A stretch of DNA of 64,000 bases from Rana temporaria (lineage: Eukaryota; Chordata; Amphibia; Anura; Ranidae). Shown one piece after another: positions 41,239 to 51,748 of the stretch (its first letter is position 1; each line of letters starts with the position of its first letter). The stretch spans positions 107,394,682 through 107,458,681 of the forward strand of contig NC_053491.1 of the NCBI RefSeq assembly GCF_905171775.1, written 5' to 3'. The notes beneath the pieces were generated by a model that was not told the origin of the DNA, did no database searches, and was given only the letters and a program-made list of their open reading frames with translations. The position numbers were made by a program, and so were the translations under genes.

Positions 41239-43700
41239 CCCATTGCGGACGCCTGCATCGATCACCTGGAGGGATTAGGGCTACAGCAACTTATATGCGG
41301 GCCAACACATGCTTCAGGTCACACACTCGACCTAATTTTCAGACAAAATCTGAAAATAAGCATTTTAGAAAATGAACCATTGCCATGGACAGACCACCAT
41401 GCAATCAATTTCATAATCTCCAAAATTCCCCCAGTGATAAAAGCACCCAAGCCGGTGACAATACACTGGGCTAGATCTCAGAAGAAGCTCCATTCGGAAC
41501 TCTTTAAATCTACCTTGGGAAACAGAATCAAAACAATCCATCCACATCAAACAGCCGCAGATACACTGGATGCCATAAACGCAGCCCTGCTACAGTCAGC
41601 CGATTTAGTAGCACCGAAACGCAAAGCCTGCATCCGAAAAAGAAAGTCTGGCTGGTTCAACAACCAGCTGTCGCTTCTGAAGCAAGAGCGCAGAATGGCG
41701 GAAGCCGCCTTGAAAAGAAGCCCTGCAGAGGATAACCTCATCATCTACAAGGCAACAACAACACAATATCATAAAGAAATCTTCAAAGCCAAGAAACATC
41801 ATTTTTCTATGGCGATTAACAGCGCCCTAAACCGCCCCCGCGAACTCTTCAAGATGGTCACCCAGACCATGAATCCAGGATGTCTTGAAGTCCCCAACTC
41901 AGACACCCAAGAGTTCTGTAATGAACTATCGGATTTCTTCATCAACAAAATTGAAAGAATCCGGGAAAGCATCTTGCAAAACAATACCCCCCTCAACCCC
42001 ACCGTCAATCAACCACAAAACACCCACAGAAACGCTCTACAATCAACAAAGTTCACTCTGGAACCGATCTCCATCGATACCACAAAAAATATCATTGGTG
42101 CTTTGCGGAACAGCACATCGCCCAATGATATCATCCCCACCAAACTGCTGAAGGAATGTGCCGACATCCTGGCACCACCCATCACACAGCTTATAAACCA
42201 GTCATTTAAGGAAGGCACAGTGCCATCCCTGTTGAAAGAGGGCACAATCCAGCCCATCTTGAAAAAACCTAACCTGGATCCCAAGGACCCAACTCACCCC
42301 CGTCCCATAACAGGCCTAAATGTTCTCTCCAAGATAATGGAGAAAGTAGTGGTACAACAGCTGCAACAGCATCTAGATACCCACAATCTACTGGATCCAT
42401 TACAATCAGGCTTCCGTCCCGGACACGGGACAGAAACGGCCTTACTCAAAATATGGGACGATGCCCTCAAGGCCGCAGACGAAGGAGAATCTTGTCTCCT
42501 GGTTCTGCTGGACCTAAGCACAGCCTTTGACACGGTAGACCACAAACTGTTACTGATGCGACTAGCCAAGGTAGCAGAAGTCGCAGAAGGTGATTTACCA
42601 TGGTTTCTTCCTTTCTTGAAAACCGATCACAAACAGTTAAATTGGGTTCTTTCACGTCGGAAAAGCGCACGGTGTCATGTGGAGTCCCCCAAGGATCCCC
42701 CCTGTCACCGGTGCTTTTCAACATCTATCTTCGCCCTCTCTTTGATATTATCAGTAGCCAAGAACTACTCTATCACTCTTATGCAGACGATACGCAACTG
42801 TATTTTCGCATCTGCAACAAAAAGGATCATCATCCCAGTTTAGAGAAATGTCTCTCTTTGATAGAAAACTGGATGACAAAGAGTTATCTTAAACTCAACA
42901 GTTCAAAAACAGAACTCCTTATGTTTCACGCCAGCCGAAAGAGTCAACTGGCAACAACCTGGACACCCCCGCCCATTCTGGGCCAAATCATCACCCCTAG
43001 CTCCAAAGTCAAAAGTCTTGGGGTCATCTTCGACACCTTCATGACAATGGACGCACAAATAGGGTCAGTAGTCAGCGGAGCGCACCATCTGTTGCGCCTA
43101 CTACTCAGACTTATTCCATTTATCCCCAAAGAAGACGTAGCAGTCGTGGTGGGAACAATCGTGAATTCCAGACTGGACTATGCTAACGCCCTGTACCTCG
43201 GACTCCCAAAGTACCAAATCTCCCGTCTGCAAGTCATTCAGAATACGGCCGCCAGACTGGTGACTGGGAAAAAAAAATGGGAATCAATCTCACCTTCGTT
43301 GAGAACCCTTCACTGGCTGCCAGTAAAAGACAGAATTGCATTTAAAGCACTCTGCCTGACACATAAGTGCATCCATGGGAAGGCTCCGCAATATCTTTGC
43401 GACAAGATAGAACCTCACAATTCGAATCGCGTTCTGCGATCCACCGACCAAAATCTGGTCAGGGTACCAAAAACCAAATACAAGTCCAAAGGAGAAAGAA
43501 GGTTTGCTTTTCAGGGTCCTAGACTATGGAACGCTTTACCAACCAGCATTCGGTTGGAGGAAAACCACCTGACTTTCAGAAGACAGATCAAAACTCTGCT
43601 CTTTTGATGTCATGAGACACGAACAACTAGCGCCCAGAAGCGATTCAGTTCGCATGCGCCGCGCTTTATAATTTTTTCATTCATTCATTCATTCATTAGC
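41239..43700 (+). pseudogene. CR1/L2-like LINE, 5'-truncated, one frameshift
   Basis: Begins inside the apurinic endonuclease domain: in one frame HLEGLGLQQLICGPTHASGH, TLDLIF and PWTDHHAINF, the typical end of that domain. The frame continues to about 42605 through the linker and RT blocks GTIQPILKKPNLDP, LDPLQSGFRPGHGTETAL and LLVLLDLSTAFDTVDHKLL (first catalytic Asp). A single-base frameshift near 42605 (after LPWF) moves RT into the next frame. There it reads CGVPQGSPLSPVLFNIYL, YHSYADDTQLYF (catalytic YADD, about 42780), YLKLNSSKTELLMF and VKSLGVIFDTFM. NSRLDYANALYLGLP, QNTAARLVTGKKKW and LHWLPVKDRIAFKALCLTHK follow, ending FRRQIKTLLF with a stop at 43605. A 3' tail follows with an ATTC repeat. 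Apart from the frameshift it is well preserved, suggesting moderate age. Confidence 0.93.
43676..43698. repeat. (ATTC)n, LINE 3' terminal repeat
   Basis: Five to six copies of ATTC/TTCA directly after the LINE 3' untranslated region; CR1/L2-group LINEs end in short tandem repeats rather than poly(A). Confidence 0.85.
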
Positions 43701-43739
43701 AATATTTACTTTTCATTTGTGGGGTTTTCCTTGACTCTA

Positions 43740-44232
43740 AGGCCCCGTACACACGATAGAATCCATCCGCTGAAAAATCCCAGCAAATGGGTTTCAGCGG
43801 ATAGATCCTATGGTGTGTACACTCCAGCGGATCTGTTTCCGCGGATATTTCTCCCCTGGGATGGATTCCAGCAGATCGAATATTTGCTGACATGCCAAAC
43901 AAATCCATCTGCTGGAATCCATCCCAACGGATGGATCCGCTGGTCTGTATAGACTCACCGGATCCATCCGTCCGAAGGGATCCCCCGCATGCATCGTAAT
44001 GATTCGACGCATGCGTGGAATTCCTTATATGACAGCGTCGCGCACGTCGCTGCGTCATAATCGCGGTGACGGCGCGACACGTCATCGCCAGAGGATTTCG
44101 GCGCGGATTTCAATGCGATGGTGAGTACACTCCATCGCATTAAAATCTGCTGAAATCCTCGAGAGGATTTATCCGCGGAAACGGTCCGCTGGACCGTATC
44201 CGCGGATAAATCCTCCCGTGTGTATGGGGCCT
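43740..44232. mobile_element. Palindromic MITE with AGGCCCCGTACACAC ends
   Basis: The left end AGGCCCCGTACACACGA is complementary to the right end CGTGTGTATGGGGCCT, with one mismatch. The interior repeats ATCCATCCGCTG / CAGCGGATGGATC-like blocks on both strands and ends with TTTATCCGCGGAAACGGTCC and its complement. Open frames on both strands result from this symmetry. Confidence 0.85.
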
Positions 44233-44279
44233 CAGTTCTGTCCAACCATTTTGCTTTGCAAAGGTAAATTAATGTCTTA

Positions 44280-44544
44280 GAGCCGGTTCACACTGGGGCG
44301 ACTCGTCAGGCGACTCAGCCGCCTGACAAGTCGCGTACTGTTCTATTCAATAGAACCGTTCTAATAGGAGCGACGCAAGTCGCTCCGACTTGGAAAAAGG
44401 TTCTTGTATGACTTTGGGGGCGACTCGGGGCGACTTGCATTGACTTCAATACAGAAGTCATTTTGCAAGTCGCCTCTGAAGTTGTCTTCAGGTCGCCATG
44501 CCGAGTCACCCCCAAAGTCGTGCCGCCCCTGTGTGAACCGGCTC
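44280..44544. mobile_element. Palindromic MITE with GAGCCGGTTCACAC ends
   Basis: Perfect 14-bp terminal inverted repeat GAGCCGGTTCACAC (44280-44293) with its complement at 44531-44544. The interior has CGACTCGTCAGGCGACTC, GACTTTGGGGGCGACTCGG and its near-complement CCGAGTCACCCCCAAAGTC, giving a long hairpin. Confidence 0.88.
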
Positions 44545-46480
44545 ACATACTGTGCCAAAAAAGGCAGTTACATATTGTGTGAACCCATGCCTATTACAAA
44601 CCATACTATGGACCAATGTTTTTCCAAAGGCTCAATTTATTACTGTTTACCTAGGTTTTGCTGCCCACCTCTTACCTAAGCCAACTAGCCAACCTTATTA
44701 TCAGGCTAACTCTGTCTGATGTCATAGCCACACAAGACATGCAAAATCTGGGGGCAGGAGCGGCTGAACTATGGTATTCACACCACTGTATTGCGGTAAC
44801 ATACATTACAAGAGTTGGTGCGCTATGGTGCCATTCATTGTAAATGCACCTCCATAATACATGGTGTCCTGTGCATTGTGCTATAATAAAATGCAGCCTG
44901 CTTTTTTTGTGTGCGTGGCTGTGTTCTGCTTTTTATATTCGAATGAGCTGTTTACCACAATACAATGTGTGTCAACATGTGACCAAGTTTGCATTGCAGC
45001 CCAGTGTTGTGAGGTCAATGGGTTTCCATATTATTTTGGGAGAACTTATTTTATTTTTACACTGGTTTTTGAAGGAACACATTCTTGTTGAGTTGTTTTA
45101 GTGTACTTTTTGTGGAATTACATTCTCTTTTAATATAAATACAGATGTGATTAAATATGGCATTAATCCAGCTGAATATAGGTCATGTTTCTTGGCACAC
45201 ACATATATGAACTATGTTTCTTACATATATGGTATATTTTATTATTGAAGAATTTAGGGTAGTCTTTAGAGAACAAATTTATATTTTTTCATTTTCAAAA
45301 CTAAAAGTTCAGCATTAGACCAATCCAGTCAGGGAGCTGTAGGCAATGCACTATCTGCTGACAGCTGAATTAATGGCCAGAAGCTGAGCATCGTGGGTAT
45401 CTGTGTCCAGTTATTGGGTATCTGTGTGTTCATGGCATAGCAACTTGAAATAAAATAGACCTGACATGTTTACGTTGCTGGTCCAATACTTCACAAAACT
45501 ACGGTAAATAACTTACTAAAATACATTGTCCTATTTGTCCTATTTTATTTTACCATCATCATAATTACCTTGCCTCTGTCTCTTTTGCATAAACATACAT
45601 GCTGCTAGTAACACAAAGACAACACAAATATATCACTTCCATACAAACTTGCACAACATTTTTCTGCATTGCACCTAAATACTGTAGTTAAACCATACCA
45701 AAGACATTTGATGTAATAAAAGGGTTAAAAAGCCTTATTATAGTCTCCACAGGAAAATATAATGGTATTGGTTACAAAAGCAGCAGAATCAGCACAGTCC
45801 TAAGACCCATGGCCCCAGGCACTGCATGCTTAGCTGACTCCCTTATTGATGGTCATATGACATCTTTCATGGATCCATCAGCAACTTTTTACTAACTGAG
45901 CAGTGATAGCTCTTTTATGGTGGATAAACAAAGAACGTGCAATCTGACAATAATAAAAGTATATTTTTGGTTAAACCACCAGAATTCTCTAACTTTTATG
46001 AACTATACTATGCATCAGTATATACAGTACATTAGCATACTAAATGTTATAATATAAATATTATTAAGTTATCATATTGGAAACATGCCAGCTTAGATAT
46101 CCAGAGTATTACAAAATAGTGTGAAAATTACTATTTATAAAATTTAACCTATGCAACCCCTATACACCATCTATCCTTGTGATCAATTTGCTTTAATTAA
46201 GATTAATATTTATTAATGTAATATTTAAGTAATTATAGCATGGGAATATTAACATTGAATATATAGGCATGTTAAAATGAAAGCTTCCTGATAAAATCAA
46301 TCAAGTTGTTCACTACTGCGTCTTCAGGCATTTTGGAGAAATATTTATTATGTATTAGGGTTTCCACGTTTTCTTCAAATCAAACCCGAACACTTTAGCG
46401 GCGCACAGCATTTTTTTATAGTATAAACTATACATATATTTTGCTATTAAATAACATTTCTAATCATATGATGTTAACAA
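44545..46480. other. No gene recognised
   Basis: About 1.9 kb, mostly AT-rich. Short frames near 44844-45101 have no recognisable domain. Candidate unique sequence. Confidence 0.4.
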
Positions 46481-46745
46481 GAGTCCCCCTTTACATCAGT
46501 CCACAGAGTTCCCCCTTTACATCTGAATCCACAGAGTTCCCCCTTTACATCTGAACTCGCAGAGATCCCTTTCACTGTAAGGGGGGACGCTGCAGACTCT
46601 GATGTAAGGGAGAACTATGGCGCTAATAACTTAAGGGATCCTCTGAGAACCCTGGTTTAAGGGGGAACAATGCGAACTCTGATGTACCGAGAGGACTCTG
46701 CTGTAAAGGGGAACTCTGATGTAAGGGGTACTCGGAGAACCCTGA
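46481..46745. repeat. Degenerate tandem array around GTTCCCCCTTTACATC
   Basis: GAGTTCCCCCTTTACATCTG-like units of about 27-30 bp (46481-46570) are followed by units of the complementary type (ACTCTGATGTAAGGGGGAAC-like) to 46745. The array therefore switches strand near 46575. The ATGTAAGG(A)GGAACTCTG word also occurs once at 32140-32158. Confidence 0.65.
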
Positions 46746-47320
46746 TTTACCTCAGTGTACTCACTCAGAGGCAGGAGAGAGAAGGGGGGAGACTTCAGTC
46801 ACAGACAGGGATGGATAGTGAGCTCACTCACCCCTTGGCAGTCAGCAGCTCTCATTCAGATGTATCCGAGACTGCTAGACTTCCAATATCCGGCCACTAT
46901 CCTTTTGAGGCACAACGCCTGGGATTGGAGTATGGGCAGACACAGAGGGGTAAGGGTGATGGAAAGAGGTGCCGATTAACTACTCTCTCCTCTTCCATCA
47001 GTGTAGGGGGGTCAGGGTCGGGGAAATGTTAGTATTGTTATTTCTGGCTTTAGACAGTGTGAAAGAGAGTGTAACAGACACTCTCAGCTTAAACAAATTG
47101 TGGGATACAGATACTCAAATCTAGACACCACATCCCCTATAGGAGTACATTTGAAAGAAATGGAAAGAAGGGTAACAAACCCTGGGGACTTTAAATTGTG
47201 TCAGTAAATCAATAATGCAAATGTAGTAAAAAAAAAAATATTTTTTATTTTACAAAATAGAACACAATAATTTAGACATATAAAAACCATCCGATGGAAA
47301 TGAATCTAGCTCAACCATGA

Positions 47321-47830
47321 TGAGGAGCTGCGGTGGCTCAACGCAATTGGCACTGCGCTGACAAGCCATTCACCTCTGCAGCTAGGGGTTCGGATCCCGG
47401 TCTCGGCTACATGTGAATTTGAGTTTGGTGGTCTCAGCCCGGCTCCCGGTGGGTGTGCTATGCGAGGTAAGCCTGCGCTTAGTACGCCCACCCCCTCCCA
47501 CAAAAACCACCACACTTACACGTACTCGAAATTGGGTTAACATGCACGCACTTTGACCACGCGGTCTCTAAAAAGAGAGGACTAACGGGGCTGGTTGAGT
47601 GGGCTAGATCCTCTCACTCCCCTATAGGGAATCCCTCTGCCCCGTTGGGCTTCAAAGCGGAGCAGGTAGGGCGGCTGTGTGGGAGGACCCCCTCACACAC
47701 CCACCATTGCCACCCGGGGCATGGAGAAAGGTGGCAGATTGCCTCTGGGGAGGCCTGCCTACTCCCAACTCCTGCAGTCCGGCTCCTCTCTCGAGTACAC
47801 GCACAAAAATACACTTTAAAAAAAAAAAAA
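47321..47830 (+). mobile_element. tRNA-headed SINE with 18-bp target duplication
   Basis: An exact target duplication AATCTAGCTCAACCATGA lies at 47303-47320 and 47831-47848. The head has a GTGGCTCAACGCAATTGGCA A-box-like segment (about 47332) and a GGGGTTCGGATCCC B-box-like segment (about 47386-47399), spaced as in a tRNA-derived RNA polymerase III promoter. The 3' end is a run of about 15 A (47816-47830). At 510 bp it is long for a SINE; the body has no recognised LINE-derived tail. Poly(A) ending suggests mobilisation by an L1-type LINE. Confidence 0.88.
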
Positions 47831-47860
47831 AATCTAGCTCAACCATGAGCTGAAGACCTT

Positions 47861-47899
47861 GCTCAACATGTTTCTCTCACAATGAGCTTCTTCAGGAGC
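47861..47899 (-). ncRNA. Hammerhead-ribozyme-like motif 3 (best-kept core)
   Basis: On the minus strand: GCTC (47896-47899), box CTGAAGA (47889-47895), an unpaired A, and stem II CTCA/TGAG (47883-47886 with 47876-47879) with loop TTG and extra G and A at its base. An intact GAAA (47871-47874), the palindrome ACATGT (47866-47871), T, and GAGC (47861-47864) pairing perfectly with GCTC follow. Box and GAAA are both canonical. The two extra nucleotides at the base of stem II are non-canonical. Confidence 0.65.
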
Positions 47900-48086
47900 T
47901 TGAACAGGTAATGCTAAAAGTCACAAAGAAAGATATACACAGGATGTCATTGTAGTCCCTCCTGCAGGCACGTCTGCGCATGTGCGGGACTCCTTAGCTT
48001 CCATTGGGTGCTATTCAGCCAACGGGCGGGGTTTCACTTTGTTGTCATGTATCTGCTGACGTCAGACGCCGTTGGGATGGTATGAC

Positions 48087-48414
48087 TAGGCCAGATATTT
48101 GTTCGACTAACTTAATGCCGGAAAAAGCCGTACGCAAACAACGTAAAAAAAATGCACGGGCGCACGTACGTTTCTGAATCGCGTATCTAGTCATTTGCAT
48201 ATTCTACGCCGAACTCAACGGAAGCGCCACCTAGCGGCCAGCCTAAATATTGCACCCTAAGATACGACGGCGTAGGAGACTTACGCCGCTCGTATCTTAG
48301 CCTAATTTAAGCGTATCTGGGTTCCAGAATACGCTTAAATTTAGGACAGCGTAGATTCAGAGTTACGTCGGCGTATCTACTGATACGCCGGCGTAAAGCT
48401 ATCTGAATCTGGCT
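48087..48414. mobile_element. MITE with GGCCAGAT ends
   Basis: Left TAGGCCAGAT, right ATCTGAATCTGGCTATA. The interior carries ATTTGCATATTCTACGCCG and paired CGTATCTTAG/GATACGACGGCG blocks in the style of 20913 and 33035. Confidence 0.6.
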
Positions 48415-48700
48415 ATATATGTCTAAATTATTGTGTTCTATTTTGTAAAATAAAAAATTCATTTTTTTTACTACATTTGCATTATTGATTTACTGACAAC
48501 GTTTAAAGTCCCCAGGGTTTGTTACCCTTCTCTCCATTTCTTTTAAAGACACTCTCAGCTTAGACAACTGCAGCCAGCAACCCTGCTGGGAAGCCACAGT
48601 CCAGTCTGGGATCCTAATGTAGGGGAGGCAACTGCAGCACAGCAACAGGCCTCAACAGCACACACTCTACAGCCAGCTCAAGTGAGCCTTCAGCCCAGAC

Positions 48701-49118
48701 TCAGTATGCTGTCACTGAGGGGTTCACTGCTTGCCATCTTTGAGCAATTCGTTTTCTTGCCTGAAAGAGGCACCTTAACACTGCTTTTGTGGTGCTAGCC
48801 AACCCACCTCTTTCCTCCCATAAGCCCACTATACATGTTCTAGGGTCCATCTCCAACTTAGTCCCATATGTCATGGTTATGATATTGATGATCCCTAGCC
48901 AGTGCCTGAATAATTTTGGGCACCTCCATAACATATGTATTAAGTCCCCCATATCCTGACACCTGGGGCATCCTGCATCTGCTCTCCAACCAAATCGAAA
49001 TAGTCTTTTGGGTGTATAATACGTCCTATGTATCATCTTTAAGAATGATACCTTCTGGGCGGGCGAAACTGTGGCCATATGCCCTCTCTCCAGCACCTTC
49101 CTCCATTGGTCATCCGTT
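48701..49118 (-). pseudogene. L1/Tx1-like LINE ORF2 C-terminus
   Basis: Minus-strand frame containing TDDQWRKVLERGHMATVSPA, QKVSFLKMIHRTYYTPKRLF, then CPRCQDMGDLIHMLWRCPK, a C-x2-C-x8-H-x4-C zinc knuckle as at the end of L1-clade RT proteins. The frame ends at 48701. It is cut on its upstream side at 49118 by a MITE; the longer open frame to 49351 is a chance fusion with that MITE. A different L1/Tx1-like copy lies at 53100-55535. Confidence 0.82.
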
Positions 49119-49370
49119 AGGCCTCGTACAGACGAGCGGATATCCGCTGAAAACGGTCCGCCGGACCGTTTCCATCGGCCATGTCCGCTGGCGGATTTTG
49201 ATCTGATGGCTGTACACACCATCAGATCAAAATCCCCACGGAAAACATCCGCGGTGACGTGGCCGCGCCGTCGCCGCGATGATGACGCGGCGACGTGCGC
49301 GACCCTGGAAGGTAAATACTTCCACGCATGCGTCGAATCACTTCGACGCACCGTTGGCTCCCACTGTGCT
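49119..49370. mobile_element. GTACAGACGA-type palindromic MITE, partial
   Basis: AGGCCTCGTACAGACGAGCG at the left, and ATTTTGATCTGATGG with CCATCAGATCAAAAT complements inside. The CATGCGTCGAATCACTTCGACGCA segment resembles the 43740-44232 copy. The right terminus is missing. Confidence 0.65.
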
Positions 49371-50149
49371 TAGTGTGCTGCCTGTCAGCCTTCAGCCCAA
49401 GCTCGATAGACCCGCCTGGTGGTGTACCATAACATGCGTGCAGGTATGCGTAATGATCTATTACACTTGCTGCAGCAGCATTATTACACTCTGTGTGCCA
49501 CTGACTGCAGTGCTGCCTGTCGTGGGTGCCATGTGTGGCTGCAGAGCAGGGAGCAGGGACATCATGCATTTTATTTTGGCCCAGGGGGGATTTGAACACC
49601 ATAGTTGCCAACATTGCAAAAAAAAGATCAGGGACACCTTTTTGCATGTAGGCGGGGCCTTGCTATAATTAGGGGCGGGGTATTCATTTGTAGGCATGTG
49701 ACACCACAGTAGAAAAATGGGTGTGGTTTAAGCAGGTAGTGGGAGTGGCTTAAATTAGCGTGACTCAAAGAGGGTGTGGTTAGGGTCTGAGATGAATGAG
49801 GGTGAAAAAGAAGAGGAGAAAGAAAGAAGAAAAGAAAGAGGGAGGGAAGGAGAGAGAAGGATGGATGGAGGGATAGCAGGCCCAGATCCTACACCACAAT
49901 AGAAATATGTGTATTCCATAGTTTAACAATCAGCAGATAAAGATACTCCAAACACTTGGTGTTAGCGCGTGAAACATCCTGTCACCATGGTTGTTATGGT
50001 GTCAGGATGATTGAAGCGCATTGATTCTATTATTACATTGTAATATAGAATGAAATTATTCAACTCACCATAATGGGGAATCAGTGTTAGCCCAGAGTGT
50101 GTCACCTGCCACCAGATGCCATCAGGTGTCCCCAGCTCAGGAATCAGTT
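49371..50149. other. No gene recognised; polypurine run inside
   Basis: Contains a purine-only or nearly purine-only run at 49803-49876 (GAAAGAAAG, GGAGGGAAGG, GATGGATGGAGGG). Otherwise unrecognised short repeats such as AGGCGGGGCC and GTGTGGTTTAAGCAGG. Confidence 0.5.
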
Positions 50150-50888
50150 AGGTCCACTGTAAGGGCTGACCTACTGAAGGAGAAGGCTCCTCAGTTTCCA
50201 GTGGGTGTTCCTTTTGTCACCACTTATTCAATCCAGCATCGAAGGTGTCAAACAGCTAATCAGTAAACATTGGCATATAGCTAGAAATGACCCTGTCTTG
50301 AAAGATCTATTACCAGAGAAACCGAGAGTTATCTTTAAAGGTGTGCCATCCTTACGCAACCATATAGCACCCAATATCCTGAAACCTCCATGTAGTACTA
50401 ATGGTTTCCTTGACCAATTGACTGGCTTTTATCAATGCAGATGGTGTAGGGTCTGCGTCTACAATTTGTGTAGGAACAGAAGAACCACTACGTGTACGTC
50501 TACTGTCACACATAAGCAACATTGTATTAAACCATTCATTACCTGTGCTACCACAGGGGTGGTCTACCTGCTGCAGTGCCCGTGTGGCCTACAGTATGTG
50601 GGCCAGACTCAGCGACCCCTACAGGTTCGCCTAAATGAGCACATCACCAATATCATCACAGGGTTCAAAAACCATTCAGTGTCCAAGCACTATCTTTTAA
50701 AACACAACCGAGATCCGTCCAATACGTTATTTTTGGGCATTGACAAATTTAAGCCTAATTGGAGGGGTAGTGCTCTTGTGAGAGAGATATCCAATCTGGA
50801 AATGGCTTGGATCCACCGGTTGAAGTCTTACACACCACATGGCTTAAACATTGACACTGACGTCAATGCGTTCATAAACAATGCTTGA
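50150..50888 (+). pseudogene. Penelope-like element, GIY-YIG endonuclease end
   Basis: The frame from about 50238 to the stop at 50888 encodes a linker (GVKQLISKHWHIARNDPVLK, PRVIFKGVPSLRNHIAP), a Cys-rich segment CRWCRVCVYNLC and a GIY-YIG nuclease. The nuclease shows GVVYLLQCPCGLQYVGQTQR (the two motif strands), VRLNEHITNI, HSVSKHYLLKHNRDP and EMAWIHRLKSYTPHGLN with the late acidic residue. This is the C-terminal domain of Penelope-like retroelements, where it supplies target nicking. The reverse transcriptase is absent: upstream, QFPVGVPFVTTYSIQ (about 50189-50234) is in another frame and then similarity stops. It is therefore a 5'-truncated, frameshifted copy. A hammerhead-like motif lies 0.8 kb downstream. 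Confidence 0.88.
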
Positions 50889-51706
50889 TTTTATAAGTCA
50901 TACTTGATCTGATTTGGTTAATGTTTGTAAAAAAATGGTTTTGTCACACAAGGATGGGAGCTTCCCCCCCTTCCCCCTTAAATATTTTTTTGTGCACCAC
51001 ACTACAATTTAATTTGTATTGATGTAGTTTTTTTCAAACAAATTAATTTAATTTTTTTTCATTTTTTGACACAATATTTGTGAATTCCCCTCTTTAAATT
51101 AGGGGTCTTAGTTTATTCTATTTAGTAACACAAGTTTCATTCACAATTTTTTATTATATGGATATGTTTTGCGGTTTCTGTAATACGGATCTGCAATCTT
51201 TCCATTCCTATGTTCACATTAAGAGTAATTAATATAATAATATGGTCATGTGACCACTTTAAATGTGGTCGTGATCACACATGTTTAGACCATCACAGGT
51301 CTTTAATATTTATTTTTATTAATAGATTTTTTTTCACATGCACATTTTTCAAGGTTAGTGTTTACCTGTAGCTGTAGAGAGAAATGTATATTTCTCTAGT
51401 AGAGGTTTACACTGCAATTTAACATTAGTTTCTGGTGTCATTATACATTTTTGGCCATATAACTATGAAGTTGACTCCTTCCAGGGATCCGCTTTCCATT
51501 TTTTACAAATTTTATTATTTATTTTGTTCATATTGTTCTTTGATAAGAACTTTTAATACATTTCTTTGATTGATGCTTATCATAGTCCGTTATGGGCTGG
51601 ATCAGCTCTTTTTCTCATACTCAAAATTTAGTTTTTTCTATTTCCTGTTCCTTGTGACCAAAGCGAGGCTTGGGTATATATAGCGGTGAATCATTGCAGA
51701 GCCCAT
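50889..51706 (+). other. Probable Penelope-like element 3' region
   Basis: AT-rich non-coding sequence between the endonuclease stop and the hammerhead-like motif; no other gene seen. Extent as part of the element is inferred from position. Confidence 0.45.
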
Positions 51707-51748
51707 CCCCATTGAAAACGTCAGACTTACGACGAAACGCGTCTGGGA
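51707..51748 (+). ncRNA. Hammerhead-ribozyme-like motif 4, near the Penelope-like remnant
   Basis: CCCCA (51707-51711), box TTGAAAA (51712-51718, two changes from CUGANGA), an unpaired C, and stem II GTC/GAC (51720-51722 with 51731-51733). An intact GAAA (51734-51737), the palindrome ACGCGT (51737-51742), C (a GUC triplet) and TGGG (51744-51747) pairing with CCCA follow. The catalytic box is mutated while flanks and 3' core are kept. Confidence 0.55.

Larger units (their letters stand above)
47076..48567 (-). mobile_element. Inverted-repeat element with 21-bp direct flanks; possible Penelope-type
   Basis: The direct repeats AGACACTCTCAGCTTA(A/G)ACAA at 47076-47096 and 48547-48567 differ at one position and may be a target duplication. 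Inside them are inverted arms of about 130 bp (47154-47283 and 48414-48545), sharing GGGTAACAAACCCTGGGGAC and CAAAATAGAACACAATAATT. The centre carries a SINE (47321-47830), a hammerhead-like motif on the minus strand (47861-47899) and a MITE (48087-48414). Penelope-like elements can have inverted terminal arrangements and carry hammerheads, which is the reason for the suggestion; there is no coding sequence. Confidence 0.6.

Noticed and set aside
47321..47400. A functional tRNA gene
   Set aside because: A- and B-box-like segments are present but no full cloverleaf; it is the head of a SINE with poly(A) and a target duplication.
48701..49351. 216-codon frame read as one protein
   Set aside because: Only the part below 49118 is LINE-derived; the N-terminal part is a MITE joined by chance.
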